A DNA stretch of 64,000 nt from CAZSSH01 sp964609825 (GTDB taxonomy: Bacteria; Verrucomicrobiota; Lentisphaeria; Victivallales; Victivallaceae): assembly GCA_964609825.1 (NCBI GenBank), contig CAZSSH010000004.1, forward strand, positions 124,001 to 188,000, written 5' to 3'. The first letter of the stretch is position 1. Every line of letters begins with the position of its first letter. A program made the position numbers and the translations under genes. The notes under the pieces are model-generated. The model searched no databases. It was not told the origin of the DNA and was given only the letters and a program-made list of their open reading frames with translations. Of this stretch, positions 26,266 through 35,400 are shown piece by piece.

Positions 26266-27990
26266 TTAGTTGGCGCCTTTCTTCGCTCTGGCAATGGCCT
26301 TTTTGGGGCAGACCTCGATGCAGCTGTTGCAGCGGGTGCATTTGTTGTTGTCAAGGTTGAACTCGCTGTCAATCGCGCCCACGGGACAAGTTTTGATGCA
26401 GAGTTTGCATTTGATGCATTTGTTTTTGTCGAGCTTGACATCAACCAAAGCATTGCAGGCCAAGGCGGCGCACTGGTGGCGCAATACATGATCCTCGTAC
26501 TCGTTTTTGTAGTAGCGCAAGGTGGCCAGCACGGGGTTGGGCGCGGTTTGGCCGAGGCCGCAGAGTGAGCCCGCCCGGACTTTGGGCCCGAGATCGCTCA
26601 AAAAGTCAAGATCGCTCATCTCCCCTTTGCCCTCGACGATCCGCTCCAAGGTTTCATACATCCTGGTGGTGCCGACGCGGCAAAAAGTACACTTGCCGCA
26701 GCTTTCACGCCGCGTGAAGTCCAAAAAGTAGCGCGCGGTCTCGACCATGCAGCGGTTTTTGCCGATGACGATCATGCCGCCCGAGCCCATGATGGCGCCC
26801 AAACTGCGCAAAGAGTCGTAATCCACCGGAGTGTTAAAGAGCTCCACCGGGATGCAGCCGCCGGACGGGCCGCCGGTTTGCACGGCCTTGACTTCATTGG
26901 GGTCGGCCCCGCCGATGTCAAAGACGATTTCGGCCAAAGTGATCCCCATCGGGACCTCTACCAAGCCGGGATTCTTAAGGTCGCCCGCCAAAGCAAAAAT
27001 CTTGGTCCCCTTGCTGTTCTCCGAGCCGACGCTTGCATAGGCGGCACCGCCGTCGCGCAAAATCAAGGGGATGTTGCCAAAGGTTTCGACGTTGTTGATC
27101 ATCGTCGGATACCCTTTCCAGCCGCTGTCGGTCGGGAATGGCGGGCGGAAGCGCGGGGTGCCGCGTTTGCCCTCCAAGGATGCGATCAAGGCGGTTTCCT
27201 CGCCGCAGACAAAGGCGCCCGCGCCCTCTTTGACGATGATTTCCAAATTGCGGCCGTTGATCACATTGAGCTTTTGCTCATAAATTTGCTCGATGGCGAT
27301 TTTTAAGTGCTTGATCGCCATCGGGTACTCGGCGCGGCAATAAATGACCAGCTTGGTGCCGCCGGTGGCATAGGCGGCAATGAGCATGCCCTCCAATACC
27401 TGATGCGGCGCACTCTCCATCAAAGAGCGGTCCATAAACGCGCCGGGGTCGCCCTCGTCGGCGTTGCAAATAATGATTTTTTCAGGCGTTTGCTTGGCTG
27501 CCAAAAAGCCCCATTTGGTCCCGGTCGGGAAGCCGCCGCCGCCGCGGCCGCGCAAGCCGGAGAGCTTTACTTCGTTCAAAACCTCGGCGGAAGTCATTGC
27601 CAGAGCGCGTTTGAGCCCCGCGTAACCGCCGTTGGCGCAATAGTCGTCAAAACTCTTGGGGTCGATGTGACCGGCGAGCGCCAACACTTTGATCATCTCT
27701 TTGGCCTGACGTTTGGCGGGAATCTCAAAACGGGACTGGTCGCCCAACGTAAGCATGTTGTCAATGCAGATCTCGTCGGCTTTGGCGTCGCCGTAAAAAA
27801 TGCTGGTTTTGTCCTGAAGCACCATTTCTACAATCGGCTCGGCGTAACAGTGGCCGAAACAGCCGGTTTCCTCAATGGCGATGCTGCCGTTGACCTTTTG
27901 CTGCAAGGCGGCGAGAACGGCGTCCGCTCCGGCGGCGATGCCGCAACTGGCGGTACCGACCCGGATTTTTACAATATTGGAGTTGATCAT
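26266..27990 (-). CDS. NuoF/HydB-like FMN and NADH-binding subunit (StnB-like)
   Basis: A 574-residue subunit. A thioredoxin-like [2Fe-2S] part comes first (CGIAAGADAVL, CFGHCYAEP). The NuoF core follows with GRGGGGFPTGTKWGFLA, NADEGDPGAF and VCGEETALI for FMN/NADH binding, then ESCGKCTFCRVG for the [4Fe-4S] cluster. Two ferredoxin motifs close the protein (CIKCKLCIKTCPVGAI, CTRCNSCIEVCP). The start is ATG 27990, coupled by an ATGA overlap to the NuoE-like gene; the frame extends upstream but lies within that gene. It is paralogous to hydB at 50016-51863, sharing the same domain order. Confidence 0.85.
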   Translation of the reverse strand: MINSNIVKIRVGTASCGIAAGADAVLAALQQKVNGSIAIEETGCFGHCYAEPIVEMVLQDKTSIFYGDAKADEICIDNMLTLGDQSRFEIPAKRQAKEMIKVLALAGHIDPKSFDDYCANGGYAGLKRALAMTSAEVLNEVKLSGLRGRGGGGFPTGTKWGFLAAKQTPEKIIICNADEGDPGAFMDRSLMESAPHQVLEGMLIAAYATGGTKLVIYCRAEYPMAIKHLKIAIEQIYEQKLNVINGRNLEIIVKEGAGAFVCGEETALIASLEGKRGTPRFRPPFPTDSGWKGYPTMINNVETFGNIPLILRDGGAAYASVGSENSKGTKIFALAGDLKNPGLVEVPMGITLAEIVFDIGGADPNEVKAVQTGGPSGGCIPVELFNTPVDYDSLRSLGAIMGSGGMIVIGKNRCMVETARYFLDFTRRESCGKCTFCRVGTTRMYETLERIVEGKGEMSDLDFLSDLGPKVRAGSLCGLGQTAPNPVLATLRYYKNEYEDHVLRHQCAALACNALVDVKLDKNKCIKCKLCIKTCPVGAIDSEFNLDNNKCTRCNSCIEVCPKKAIARAKKGAN

Positions 27991-28439
27991 TTGCTCTGAT
28001 ACTCCTTCAAAATTTTGATGGTATTTTTGCGGTCCAATTTGCCGTAGACGCGGCCGTTGATGCTGAAAACGGGGGCAAGGCTGCAGCACCCCAGACAGGC
28101 GACGCGCTCCAAGGAGAAGTGACCTTTGTCGTCGGTTTGACCGGCTTTGATATGCAACTCCTGACCAATCCACTCCTCGATCAAGGTTGATCCTTTGATA
28201 TGACAGGCGGTGCCGTCGCAGACCGCGATTTTATATTTGCCGGGTTTGATCCGCTTAAACTGGGCATAGAAACTCAACACGCCCTCGACCTCGACCGCCG
28301 GGATGGAAAAATACTCCGCGATCACCAGAATGCTCTCATCGGAAACATATCCCTCAAGCGCCTGGACGGCCTGCAACCCTTTGATGAGATTGCTGCTCTC
28401 GCGATCTATTTTTTTGAGAAAATCGTACTTTGGATCCAT
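27987..28439 (-). CDS. NuoE/HydC-like [2Fe-2S] subunit (StnA-like)
   Basis: A 150-residue thioredoxin-like [2Fe-2S] protein of the NuoE family. It is identified by the four-Cys pattern CDGTACHIKGS and CLGCCSLAP with the surrounding EGVLSFYAQF signature. It passes electrons next to the FMN subunit in bifurcating complexes. It starts eight bases after arnD and overlaps the NuoF-like gene by four bases. A paralogue, hydC, is at 51894-52424. Confidence 0.87.
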   Translation of the reverse strand: MDPKYDFLKKIDRESSNLIKGLQAVQALEGYVSDESILVIAEYFSIPAVEVEGVLSFYAQFKRIKPGKYKIAVCDGTACHIKGSTLIEEWIGQELHIKAGQTDDKGHFSLERVACLGCCSLAPVFSINGRVYGKLDRKNTIKILKEYQSK

Positions 28440-28447
28440 TTTCTGCC

Positions 28448-29371
28448 TTATTCTCCTGTTGAAATTTGCACCGCCAGCTTGCCCTCGCGGCCCGGAAACT
28501 CCTGAAACTCAATTTTGCCCGTGGGCGCTGCTTCGCCGACCATGGCGGCAATTTCACCCAAGGGGACAATTTTGTATCCGGCCGCCAACGCCCGGGTGAG
28601 GTAGTCGTCGAACATGGGGGCACACTTGCCGCCCTCGGCTTCGGCATGGACGGTCAGCACGTTAAGTTTGTCCGTCCGCAGCAATTTGAGCTGATAGTCG
28701 TTGTAGTTGTCATTGTTGATTCCGTCGCGCCCGAGCACTTCATCGTAAGTCGGCAAGGTGACCGGGATCTGCAATTGCTTGATGACTTTGCCGCTTACGA
28801 TCGGGTAAAACGGAAATTCGCCGCGGCAGTCGCTGTTAAACGAAAAAGGATACTGGCTCTTGGCCAATAAAAGGTTGTCATTGGCAATCCAGCCGGGGGC
28901 GGCGCTGCTTACCGGCATCTGGTCGATGATCGAGGTTAAGAGTGTGATGCCGCGCGAGAGCTCGTCATGCAACTCCCGCGGCGTCATGCGCTGAAGCTTG
29001 GACTGCGCCCGGTGGTGGTCCCAGGCGTGAAAGCCGATTTCATGCCCCTCGTCAAAGGCTTGACGGATGGTGCCGGAGAGATATTTACCGATTTTAAGCC
29101 CAGGCCAGGCGGTGCCCATGAGGATGATCTCCGGGCCGTAGAGTCCGGCCGCGTTGGTCCGCAGCATTTTCCATAAAAATTTGGGTTTGAGGAGCCGCCA
29201 CAAGTGACGGCCCATATTGTCCGGCCCGACCGAAAAATAAAAGGTGCCCCTGACGTTGTGCTTTTGCAGGAGGTTGCAAAGTGCCGGGACACCTTTGGCG
29301 GTGCCCCGAAACGTGTCAACGTCGATCCGGAGACCAATGATTTTTTCGAATCTACTCAAGGCTGAACTCAC
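28448..29371 (-). CDS. arnD: 4-deoxy-4-formamido-L-arabinose-phosphoundecaprenol deformylase ArnD
   Basis: About 307 residues, polysaccharide-deacetylase (NodB) fold. It resembles E. coli ArnD closely: GLRIDVDTFRGT, FFSVGPDNMGRHLWRL-type (here FYFSVGPDNMGRHLWRLL), and the HAWDHH metal motif. It removes the formyl group from undecaprenyl-phosphate Ara4FN on the way to aminoarabinose-modified lipid A. The start is uncertain. GTG 29371 lies inside the end of arnA without a clear ribosome-binding site. TTG 29359, about seven bases after GGGTGAG, would give an N-terminus closer to E. coli ArnD. It is translationally coupled to arnA. Confidence 0.9.
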   Translation of the reverse strand: MSSALSRFEKIIGLRIDVDTFRGTAKGVPALCNLLQKHNVRGTFYFSVGPDNMGRHLWRLLKPKFLWKMLRTNAAGLYGPEIILMGTAWPGLKIGKYLSGTIRQAFDEGHEIGFHAWDHHRAQSKLQRMTPRELHDELSRGITLLTSIIDQMPVSSAAPGWIANDNLLLAKSQYPFSFNSDCRGEFPFYPIVSGKVIKQLQIPVTLPTYDEVLGRDGINNDNYNDYQLKLLRTDKLNVLTVHAEAEGGKCAPMFDDYLTRALAAGYKIVPLGEIAAMVGEAAPTGKIEFQEFPGREGKLAVQISTGE

Positions 29372-31346
29372 CCGAGTTGATGGCTTCTTTTAAAAAGAAG
29401 TCAAGGGTGACCTCGATGGATTTATCCAACGTAATCGCGGGCTCCCAGTTGATGTACTTTTTGGCATTTTTGATGCTCGGTACACGGTGCTGGACATCCT
29501 GATAGCCTTTGCCGTAAAACGCGCCGCTCTCGACGACCATATAACCGGCGAAAGGCGGAAATTTGCCGCGCAGCGGATGCTGCTCAAACTTCTCGACCAA
29601 AGTCTCGGCCATTTGGCGGATGCTTGCCTCGTTGGTCGGGTTGCCGATGTTGATGATTTTGCCGTCGCAGGCATTGTTTTTGTTTTCGATAATGCGGAAC
29701 AAGGCCTCGATGCCCTCAGTAATATCGACAAAGCAGCGTTTTTGCTCACCGCCGTCGATGAGCTGGATGGGCGAACCCTGCACCAAGTTGAGAATCAGCT
29801 GGGTGATGGCGCGCGAGGAGCCGATACGGGCGGAGGTGAGGCTGTCGAGCCGCGGTCCGATCCAGTTAAACGGACGGAAGAGGGTAAAGGGCAGCTGGCC
29901 TTTGGCACCGTAGGCCCAGATCACGCGGTCCAACAGTTGCTTGCTTGACGAGTAAATCCAGCGCTGCATGCTGATGGGGCCGGTGACGAGTTTTGACTTG
30001 TCTTCGTCAAAATGGCTGTCCTCGCACATCCCGTACACTTCGCTGGTGGACGGGAAAATGATGCGCTTGTGGTACTTGACGCAATAACGGACGATCCGCA
30101 GATTTTCCTCAAAGTCGAGCTCAAACACGCGCAACGGATTGCGGGTGTACTCGATCGGGGTGGCGATGGCGACCAACGGGAGGATGATGTCGCACTTGCG
30201 GATGTGGTACTCGATCCACTCGCGGTGAATGGAGATGTCGCCTTCGCGGAAATAAAAGCCCGGCTTGTCGAGCAAATGGTCGATGTAGTTGCTGCGCAAA
30301 TCTAAACCGTAAATATCATAGTTGCCGGAGGCGAGCAGGCGCTCGCTCAGGTGGCTGCCGATGAAGCCGTTGACCCCGAGGATCAGGACGCTCTTGCGGC
30401 GCTTGGCCTCTTTTTGGCGCACCGGATTGGCGCCGAAGACCATGTTGGGGACGATTCGGCTGTCGGCTGCGAGCTGGCTGCCGGTCGAGAATACGCCACC
30501 GGCCATCTGGGCGGTCTTGATTTCCAAAGCGTTTTCTTTGCAGGCAATGACAAATGGTTCACTCGAGAGCACGGTGCCGGGAGCTGCCTTTTTGTCGTTT
30601 TTGACCACTTCGGCGCTCCAAAAGAAGCACTGGCGGTCGCCGATGTAGGAAAAGGCGCCCGGATATGGCTTGGTGACGGCGCGAATGAGGTTGCGGACTT
30701 GAGTCGCCGATTGCGTCCAGTTGATTTCGCCGTCCTGCGGCTTGCGGCCGCCATAGGTGGTGGCCTGTGACTCGTCCTGCGGTTTGCGCGGGGCTTTGTT
30801 TTGCTTGAGCAAGGGAAGCGAACGGCTGAGCACCGTCTTGGCGGCATCGACCGCTTTGTCGAATACGGTGCGGGCGGTGTCGCTGTCGGTGATGGCAAAT
30901 TTTTGCTGATCAATGATGTCGCCCGCGTCGGCCTTGGCGGTCATATAATGCAAGGTAACGCCGGTCTCTTTTTCGCCGTTGATGATCGCCCAGTTAAGCG
31001 GCACGCGGCCGCGGTATTTGGGGAGTAAGGAGCCGTGAAGATTGATGCACCACAATTTGGGGGCCTGCAACAATTCTTCCTTGATCAGATTGCGGTAGTA
31101 AAAGGAGAAAATGTAATCAACTTCCATCGCCTTGATGCGGTTGACCCAGACCGGGTGGTTGATGTCCTCGGGGGCGAAGACGGGGATATTGTGCTCGCAG
31201 GCCAATTCGGCGACCGAGTCAAACCAAATGCACTCATTGGGACTGTCCTGATGAGTGAATACCGCGCTTATTTCAAAGCCATTGTCGAGTAATGATTGGA
31301 TCCCGACCCGGCCGATGTTGTGATAGGCCAAAACGACACATTTCAT
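29352..31346 (-). CDS. arnA: Bifunctional UDP-Ara4N formyltransferase / UDP-glucuronate decarboxylase ArnA
   Basis: A 664-residue protein, about the length of E. coli ArnA. The N-terminal formyltransferase (residues 1-300) has INLHGSLLPKYRG with the catalytic Asn and His, then KADAGDII with the Asp. The C-terminal short-chain dehydrogenase half (from about 320) has VLILGVNGFIGSHLSERLL for NAD, and a YSSSKQLLDRVIWAYG catalytic segment. The enzyme makes UDP-Ara4FN precursors for cationic lipid A. It is the first gene of the long minus-strand operon, with AAGGAG before its ATG and a good promoter 45-73 bases upstream. The other arn genes (B, C, T) are not recognised in the window. Confidence 0.93.
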   Translation of the reverse strand: MKCVVLAYHNIGRVGIQSLLDNGFEISAVFTHQDSPNECIWFDSVAELACEHNIPVFAPEDINHPVWVNRIKAMEVDYIFSFYYRNLIKEELLQAPKLWCINLHGSLLPKYRGRVPLNWAIINGEKETGVTLHYMTAKADAGDIIDQQKFAITDSDTARTVFDKAVDAAKTVLSRSLPLLKQNKAPRKPQDESQATTYGGRKPQDGEINWTQSATQVRNLIRAVTKPYPGAFSYIGDRQCFFWSAEVVKNDKKAAPGTVLSSEPFVIACKENALEIKTAQMAGGVFSTGSQLAADSRIVPNMVFGANPVRQKEAKRRKSVLILGVNGFIGSHLSERLLASGNYDIYGLDLRSNYIDHLLDKPGFYFREGDISIHREWIEYHIRKCDIILPLVAIATPIEYTRNPLRVFELDFEENLRIVRYCVKYHKRIIFPSTSEVYGMCEDSHFDEDKSKLVTGPISMQRWIYSSSKQLLDRVIWAYGAKGQLPFTLFRPFNWIGPRLDSLTSARIGSSRAITQLILNLVQGSPIQLIDGGEQKRCFVDITEGIEALFRIIENKNNACDGKIINIGNPTNEASIRQMAETLVEKFEQHPLRGKFPPFAGYMVVESGAFYGKGYQDVQHRVPSIKNAKKYINWEPAITLDKSIEVTLDFFLKEAINSGEFSLE

Positions 31347-31390
31347 TGTTTTTCTCCTTAAAATGTTTACCAGACACCAAATAACGGTCT

Positions 31391-31419
31391 AATATACACC
31401 CGCGTCGATTTATTTTCAA
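31391..31419 (-). promoter_or_regulatory. Promoter of the arnA operon
   Basis: Minus strand TTGAAA (31414-31419), 17-base spacer, TATATT (31391-31396). Back to back with the mscS promoter. Confidence 0.75.
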
Positions 31420-31429
31420 ATCGGTGATT

Positions 31430-31457
31430 TTGAAATTGAAGAAAATAATGCTATATT
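31430..31457 (+). promoter_or_regulatory. Promoter of the MscS-family gene
   Basis: TTGAAA (31430-31435), 16-base spacer, TATATT (31452-31457). Transcription should start near 31464, about 37 bases before the ATG. Confidence 0.72.
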
Positions 31458-31500
31458 ATCTCAACAATAAAAAAACAACGGGCCCCGGCCGGAGAAATTT

Positions 31501-33834
31501 ATGAAAAAATTGATCTGTATTTTGTTCGCGGTTTTGTCGCTTTTGTCCGCGCGGGCGGCCACCAGCGACGCGCCGCCGGACTGGGAAGAGATCATCAACC
31601 ACTTTAATTTGCTGGTGACGAGTTATTCCGAAATGGTGGACAGCAAGTTTGAAAAAGTCGAAACGTATCTTGCCCAGCAGCGCGAAAAACTCAAGATTTG
31701 CGAGCAACAGATCTCCGAATACCGGATTTTGCTGAGTTCTTACAATAATGAGAGCGGCTTTGAAGCTTTGTTGCGCTGCCGCCAGATTACTGACTTTAAG
31801 GAGAGTTACGACGCCGATATGCTGCTTATCGAAAACTCCCTCAAGCGGATTGACGAAACCGCCAATTCGGTAGCGGCGCTGCTGGCCGAGCTGGAGGAAA
31901 ACAAGCGCAATATCCCCGCCAAGTTTGACTCGGCACGCGAAAACGTACTCGTGGAGGGCAACAGTCTTTTGCTCTCCTGCAGCCGTTTGCGCTCCATGAT
32001 AGAGGATTATCTCGTGGAGTACAACCGTACCAAAGCGCGGGTGGACAAGCTCTATGAGGAGAGCCAGGCCCTGCGTGAAAAAGTGGTGGCCGGCATGTTT
32101 AACAACACCGAGTCCGGGCGCTGGAGCAAAATCATGCTCAATTTTTCGGTGGCACGAGTCAAGGATGTGTTGCAGCTGTGGGTGCTTAACGCGGTGGACT
32201 GGGCCAAACTTCAGCTGCCGCGCGACAAGCCGTTTTGGATCAAATTCGGCTGGATGTGTCTTTTGGTGCTGTTGCCCATTACATTATGGGCCCGTCATTA
32301 CTGGTACAATAAATTTGTCCGCTGGCAACTCTTGGAAAACGATCCGGCCAAGCGCTGGTATTTTACCTATGGGGTATTTTTCGGTGTGTTGGCGGCAATT
32401 TTTTATATTTCGGTGATTTGGCTCAATGGCAGTCAGGACAGCTCTTTTATCACCTTTGCCGAAACCTTGCGCTCGTTTGCGTTTTTGATTTTGGCTCTGA
32501 CCTTTCGCCTCAGTGTGGAGGATGCCAGACGGAGTTTCCGCTTGTATCTGCCGGTCATTGCGCAAAATCTTTTCGGGTTGTTTTTCTATATTTCACTGGC
32601 TGACAACCTTGTTCTGAGTTTGATGCTGGTGCCCCTTAATCTGGTGATGGCGATTTGGATTTTGGTGATGCTGCTCAAGACCAAATACCCGCCGATCGAT
32701 CTTTATTTGGGGATGCTGAGTTTCGTCGCCGCAGTGGCGGCCACTGCGCTGGCGGTATGTGATTTTCCGTACATCTCCTTTACTATTACCATGGGATACT
32801 TTATTTTTATCTCACAGGTGCAAATGGCGATTGTGCTTACCATTTCGCTCTGCCGTTACAGTCGCGAAAAGCAGGATCTCGCGTTTCACGGCGTCATCAT
32901 CCGCCATTTGATCGTGCCCGGGATGTGGGTCTGGACGTTGTTGCTGACCAGCCGCTGGATTATCGGCACCTATCATTTGCAGGAGCCGTTTGACAAGTGG
33001 TTTGTCCAAAACATCCATTTGCCCAACGATTTCTTTGTGGTGACGCCCAGCCGGATATTTTGGCTGATTTTGGCCGGGTTTATTTTGCAGTTTGTCATCC
33101 GTATGGGGATGGAGCTGTTTAACAAACGTTACAATGAGAGCAGCGAATTCGGTCTCGTGAGCTCGTTTATGACTTTGACGATTTACGGGCTCTGGATGCT
33201 TTATGTGTTGTCGATCATGGTTGTCCTCAATGTCAAATACTCCAGCTTATTGGTAATGATCGGGGGCCTGAGTATGGGGATCGGCTTTGCCCTCAAAGGG
33301 GTGTTGGAGAATTTCTTCAGCTCCATTGCTATTTTGATGGGCCAGCAGGTGCGCAGCGGCGACGTGATTGAGTTCGGCAACGTTTACGGTAAAGTCAAAA
33401 AGATCGGTCTCCGGAGCTCGATTATCGAGACCAGCGACGGTGCCGTGGTCACTGTCCCCAACAACAATATTATCGAAAAAGAATTTTACAACTGGACCAA
33501 AAATCACCCGTACCGGGTCGTCACCATTGAGATTGACGTTGCGTACGGGAGCGATCTCAAACTGGTGGCGGATATTCTCAAATCAATTTTGGAGGAGATG
33601 CACAGCATTCAGCGGCATCCGGCGCCGGTGGTGCTGTGCTCCAATTTTGAGGCAAGCTCGATTCGTTTTAAGATGCGGTTTTGGGTGTCGATCGACGCGG
33701 TGGGGACTACTTCCTCGGCAGTGCGCTGCCGGGTGGCCGAGCGCTTTGCCGAGGCCGGGATCGAGATCCCGTTTAACCAGCTGGATGTGCATTTGGTTCC
33801 GGCGGCCGAAGCTGCGGTTACGCCGGTGTCATAA
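31501..33834 (+). CDS. Large MscS-family mechanosensitive channel (MscK/MscM-like)
   Basis: A 777-residue membrane protein. The signal peptide (about 1-20, ending LLSARAA) is followed by a periplasmic helical, coiled-coil-rich domain (about 25-230) and multiple membrane spans (about 255-580). The MscS core follows: a Gly/Ala-rich pore helix with GGLSMGIGFALKGVLENFFSS near 590, then the beta domain (GDVIEFGNVYGKVKKIGLRSS, VPNNNIIEK) and a C-terminal alpha/beta cage. Such channels open under membrane tension to release solutes. GGAGAA precedes the ATG by five bases. Its stop overlaps the convergent glycosyltransferase stop by six bases. Confidence 0.9.
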   Translation: MKKLICILFAVLSLLSARAATSDAPPDWEEIINHFNLLVTSYSEMVDSKFEKVETYLAQQREKLKICEQQISEYRILLSSYNNESGFEALLRCRQITDFKESYDADMLLIENSLKRIDETANSVAALLAELEENKRNIPAKFDSARENVLVEGNSLLLSCSRLRSMIEDYLVEYNRTKARVDKLYEESQALREKVVAGMFNNTESGRWSKIMLNFSVARVKDVLQLWVLNAVDWAKLQLPRDKPFWIKFGWMCLLVLLPITLWARHYWYNKFVRWQLLENDPAKRWYFTYGVFFGVLAAIFYISVIWLNGSQDSSFITFAETLRSFAFLILALTFRLSVEDARRSFRLYLPVIAQNLFGLFFYISLADNLVLSLMLVPLNLVMAIWILVMLLKTKYPPIDLYLGMLSFVAAVAATALAVCDFPYISFTITMGYFIFISQVQMAIVLTISLCRYSREKQDLAFHGVIIRHLIVPGMWVWTLLLTSRWIIGTYHLQEPFDKWFVQNIHLPNDFFVVTPSRIFWLILAGFILQFVIRMGMELFNKRYNESSEFGLVSSFMTLTIYGLWMLYVLSIMVVLNVKYSSLLVMIGGLSMGIGFALKGVLENFFSSIAILMGQQVRSGDVIEFGNVYGKVKKIGLRSSIIETSDGAVVTVPNNNIIEKEFYNWTKNHPYRVVTIEIDVAYGSDLKLVADILKSILEEMHSIQRHPAPVVLCSNFEASSIRFKMRFWVSIDAVGTTSSAVRCRVAERFAEAGIEIPFNQLDVHLVPAAEAAVTPVS

Positions 33835-35400
33835 GCCGATTTGGTAAGCCCGCACATAACTTGGCCAACCCCCGGTGATTTTTTGGAGAAGCTCCGGGGT
33901 TTTGCTTTCGGCCTTGATGAGCACGGTCACATAGCGAAAGACAATGTTGTTTTGTTTGGACCGAAACACCAGCCACGGATTGATTTTTATCAACTTGTCG
34001 TCCGACCCGAGCGCATCAACAATCTCTTTAAAGATATTTTCGGGGGCGCCGTAGACGGTGACCAAACAAAGTTTATCCGGGGCAATTTGCCCGTTGGTGA
34101 CCGGAGTGAGAAGGTAAGCCGAGCACTCAATGTCATGAACCATGACAGTTTCATAGGCCGAATCAATCGGATATGTCACCGTTTCTCCCGATCTGTTGAC
34201 GCCTTCGATCGTCCGACTCTCGTTTAACACCAGCAATATTTCCGGGGTTTTGATGCGTTGGCCGATGTTATTTAAAACCTCCGGGTTGTTCCACTTGAGG
34301 GGATAACAGTCATTGGCGTTGGCAACGACCAGGACGTTGGGCGGCAGTTTGGTGATTTCACGGTAAATTTTGTGCCAGTCGGCATAGCGCCAGCCGCACA
34401 AGTTCCCTCCGATCATGATGATGACGGCGCAGGCAAGCAACGTCCAGCGTTTCCAATTGCGGCACTCGACGACGGCGCCGGCCGCTGCCACTGCGGCATA
34501 GACTGTCAGCATTAAATAAGCACGGGGCGGCCCGGCATTGGTCCAGATCACGGCCAGCAAGGGCAGCGCTGCAAAAATAGCCAGCCAGCGCACCATCCGG
34601 TTATGCGGCGTCAAAAGCAGCGCCACCGGCAGTAAAATGCCTCCCGTGACCGTTAATGTGCCCAACAGCCAGCCAAAACAATCGCTGGCGGAATTGATTG
34701 CGATCGACCAGGTTTGCGCCGCCCGGAGGTTCTCCATTTGGATAAAGTACCAGCCGCCCGTCCCGGCGGCAAAGAGTGCCATCCCGGTGAGATAAATCAT
34801 GCGTTGGCGATTGTCCGCGAGACAGCTGATCAAATACAGTGCGGCAATGGACAGCGGCAGCAGATACAGCACCGAGGTCGGCAGTGCCACCACGGCCAAA
34901 AAACCGGTGACGAGCAGCAGCGGCATTACTATTTGTGCCCGCCATTTGCCGATGGCCAACACCAGATTGGCAAAAGCCAAAATCAGGAAAACTTGTCCGC
35001 TGTAACCCCGCGCGGATTGTGAGTAAGCGATAAGTCCGGGCGCGACGGCACAAAAAAGCATGGCAAGCAACATTGCCTGACGGCTGGCAAACAGTTGGCG
35101 GGCGGCCAATCCGGCCAAAATAATCGAGCCGATTCCCGAAAGAAACGAGGCCAGACGTATCAAAAACGGGACATGGCCGACAGATGCGAATTTAACCCAC
35201 AACGAGTTTAACGGGTGGTTGTTAGGCAGCGAAATATTGGAAAATATTTCACTCAGCGGTGCGCCGGCATAGTTTTCAAGCGTCCAGATTTCATCATACT
35301 CCAAAGCGCCGTTGAGATGCGGCAGCCGCAAGGCGACACCAAAAAGCAAAATCAGCGAAAAGAGCAGCGGAAACTTAAAACCGGAAATCTCTTTTGCCAT
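33829..35400 (-). CDS. GT-C fold membrane glycosyltransferase (GT39/ArnT-like)
   Basis: A 523-residue protein with about ten or more membrane spans in its first 350 residues and a soluble C-terminal part. The first periplasmic loop holds EYDEIWTLEN with the acidic pair typical of GT-C enzymes and NNHPLNSLWVK. Spans such as GIGSIILAGLAARQLF follow. Enzymes of this class transfer sugars from polyprenyl-phosphate carriers to lipid or protein on the periplasmic side. A role as ArnT, to match arnA and arnD, is possible but unproven. AAAGGAGAT precedes the ATG, and the start overlaps the end of hydG by 26 bases, an unrelated partner. Confidence 0.68.
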   Translation of the reverse strand: MAKEISGFKFPLLFSLILLFGVALRLPHLNGALEYDEIWTLENYAGAPLSEIFSNISLPNNHPLNSLWVKFASVGHVPFLIRLASFLSGIGSIILAGLAARQLFASRQAMLLAMLFCAVAPGLIAYSQSARGYSGQVFLILAFANLVLAIGKWRAQIVMPLLLVTGFLAVVALPTSVLYLLPLSIAALYLISCLADNRQRMIYLTGMALFAAGTGGWYFIQMENLRAAQTWSIAINSASDCFGWLLGTLTVTGGILLPVALLLTPHNRMVRWLAIFAALPLLAVIWTNAGPPRAYLMLTVYAAVAAAGAVVECRNWKRWTLLACAVIIMIGGNLCGWRYADWHKIYREITKLPPNVLVVANANDCYPLKWNNPEVLNNIGQRIKTPEILLVLNESRTIEGVNRSGETVTYPIDSAYETVMVHDIECSAYLLTPVTNGQIAPDKLCLVTVYGAPENIFKEIVDALGSDDKLIKINPWLVFRSKQNNIVFRYVTVLIKAESKTPELLQKITGGWPSYVRAYQIGL

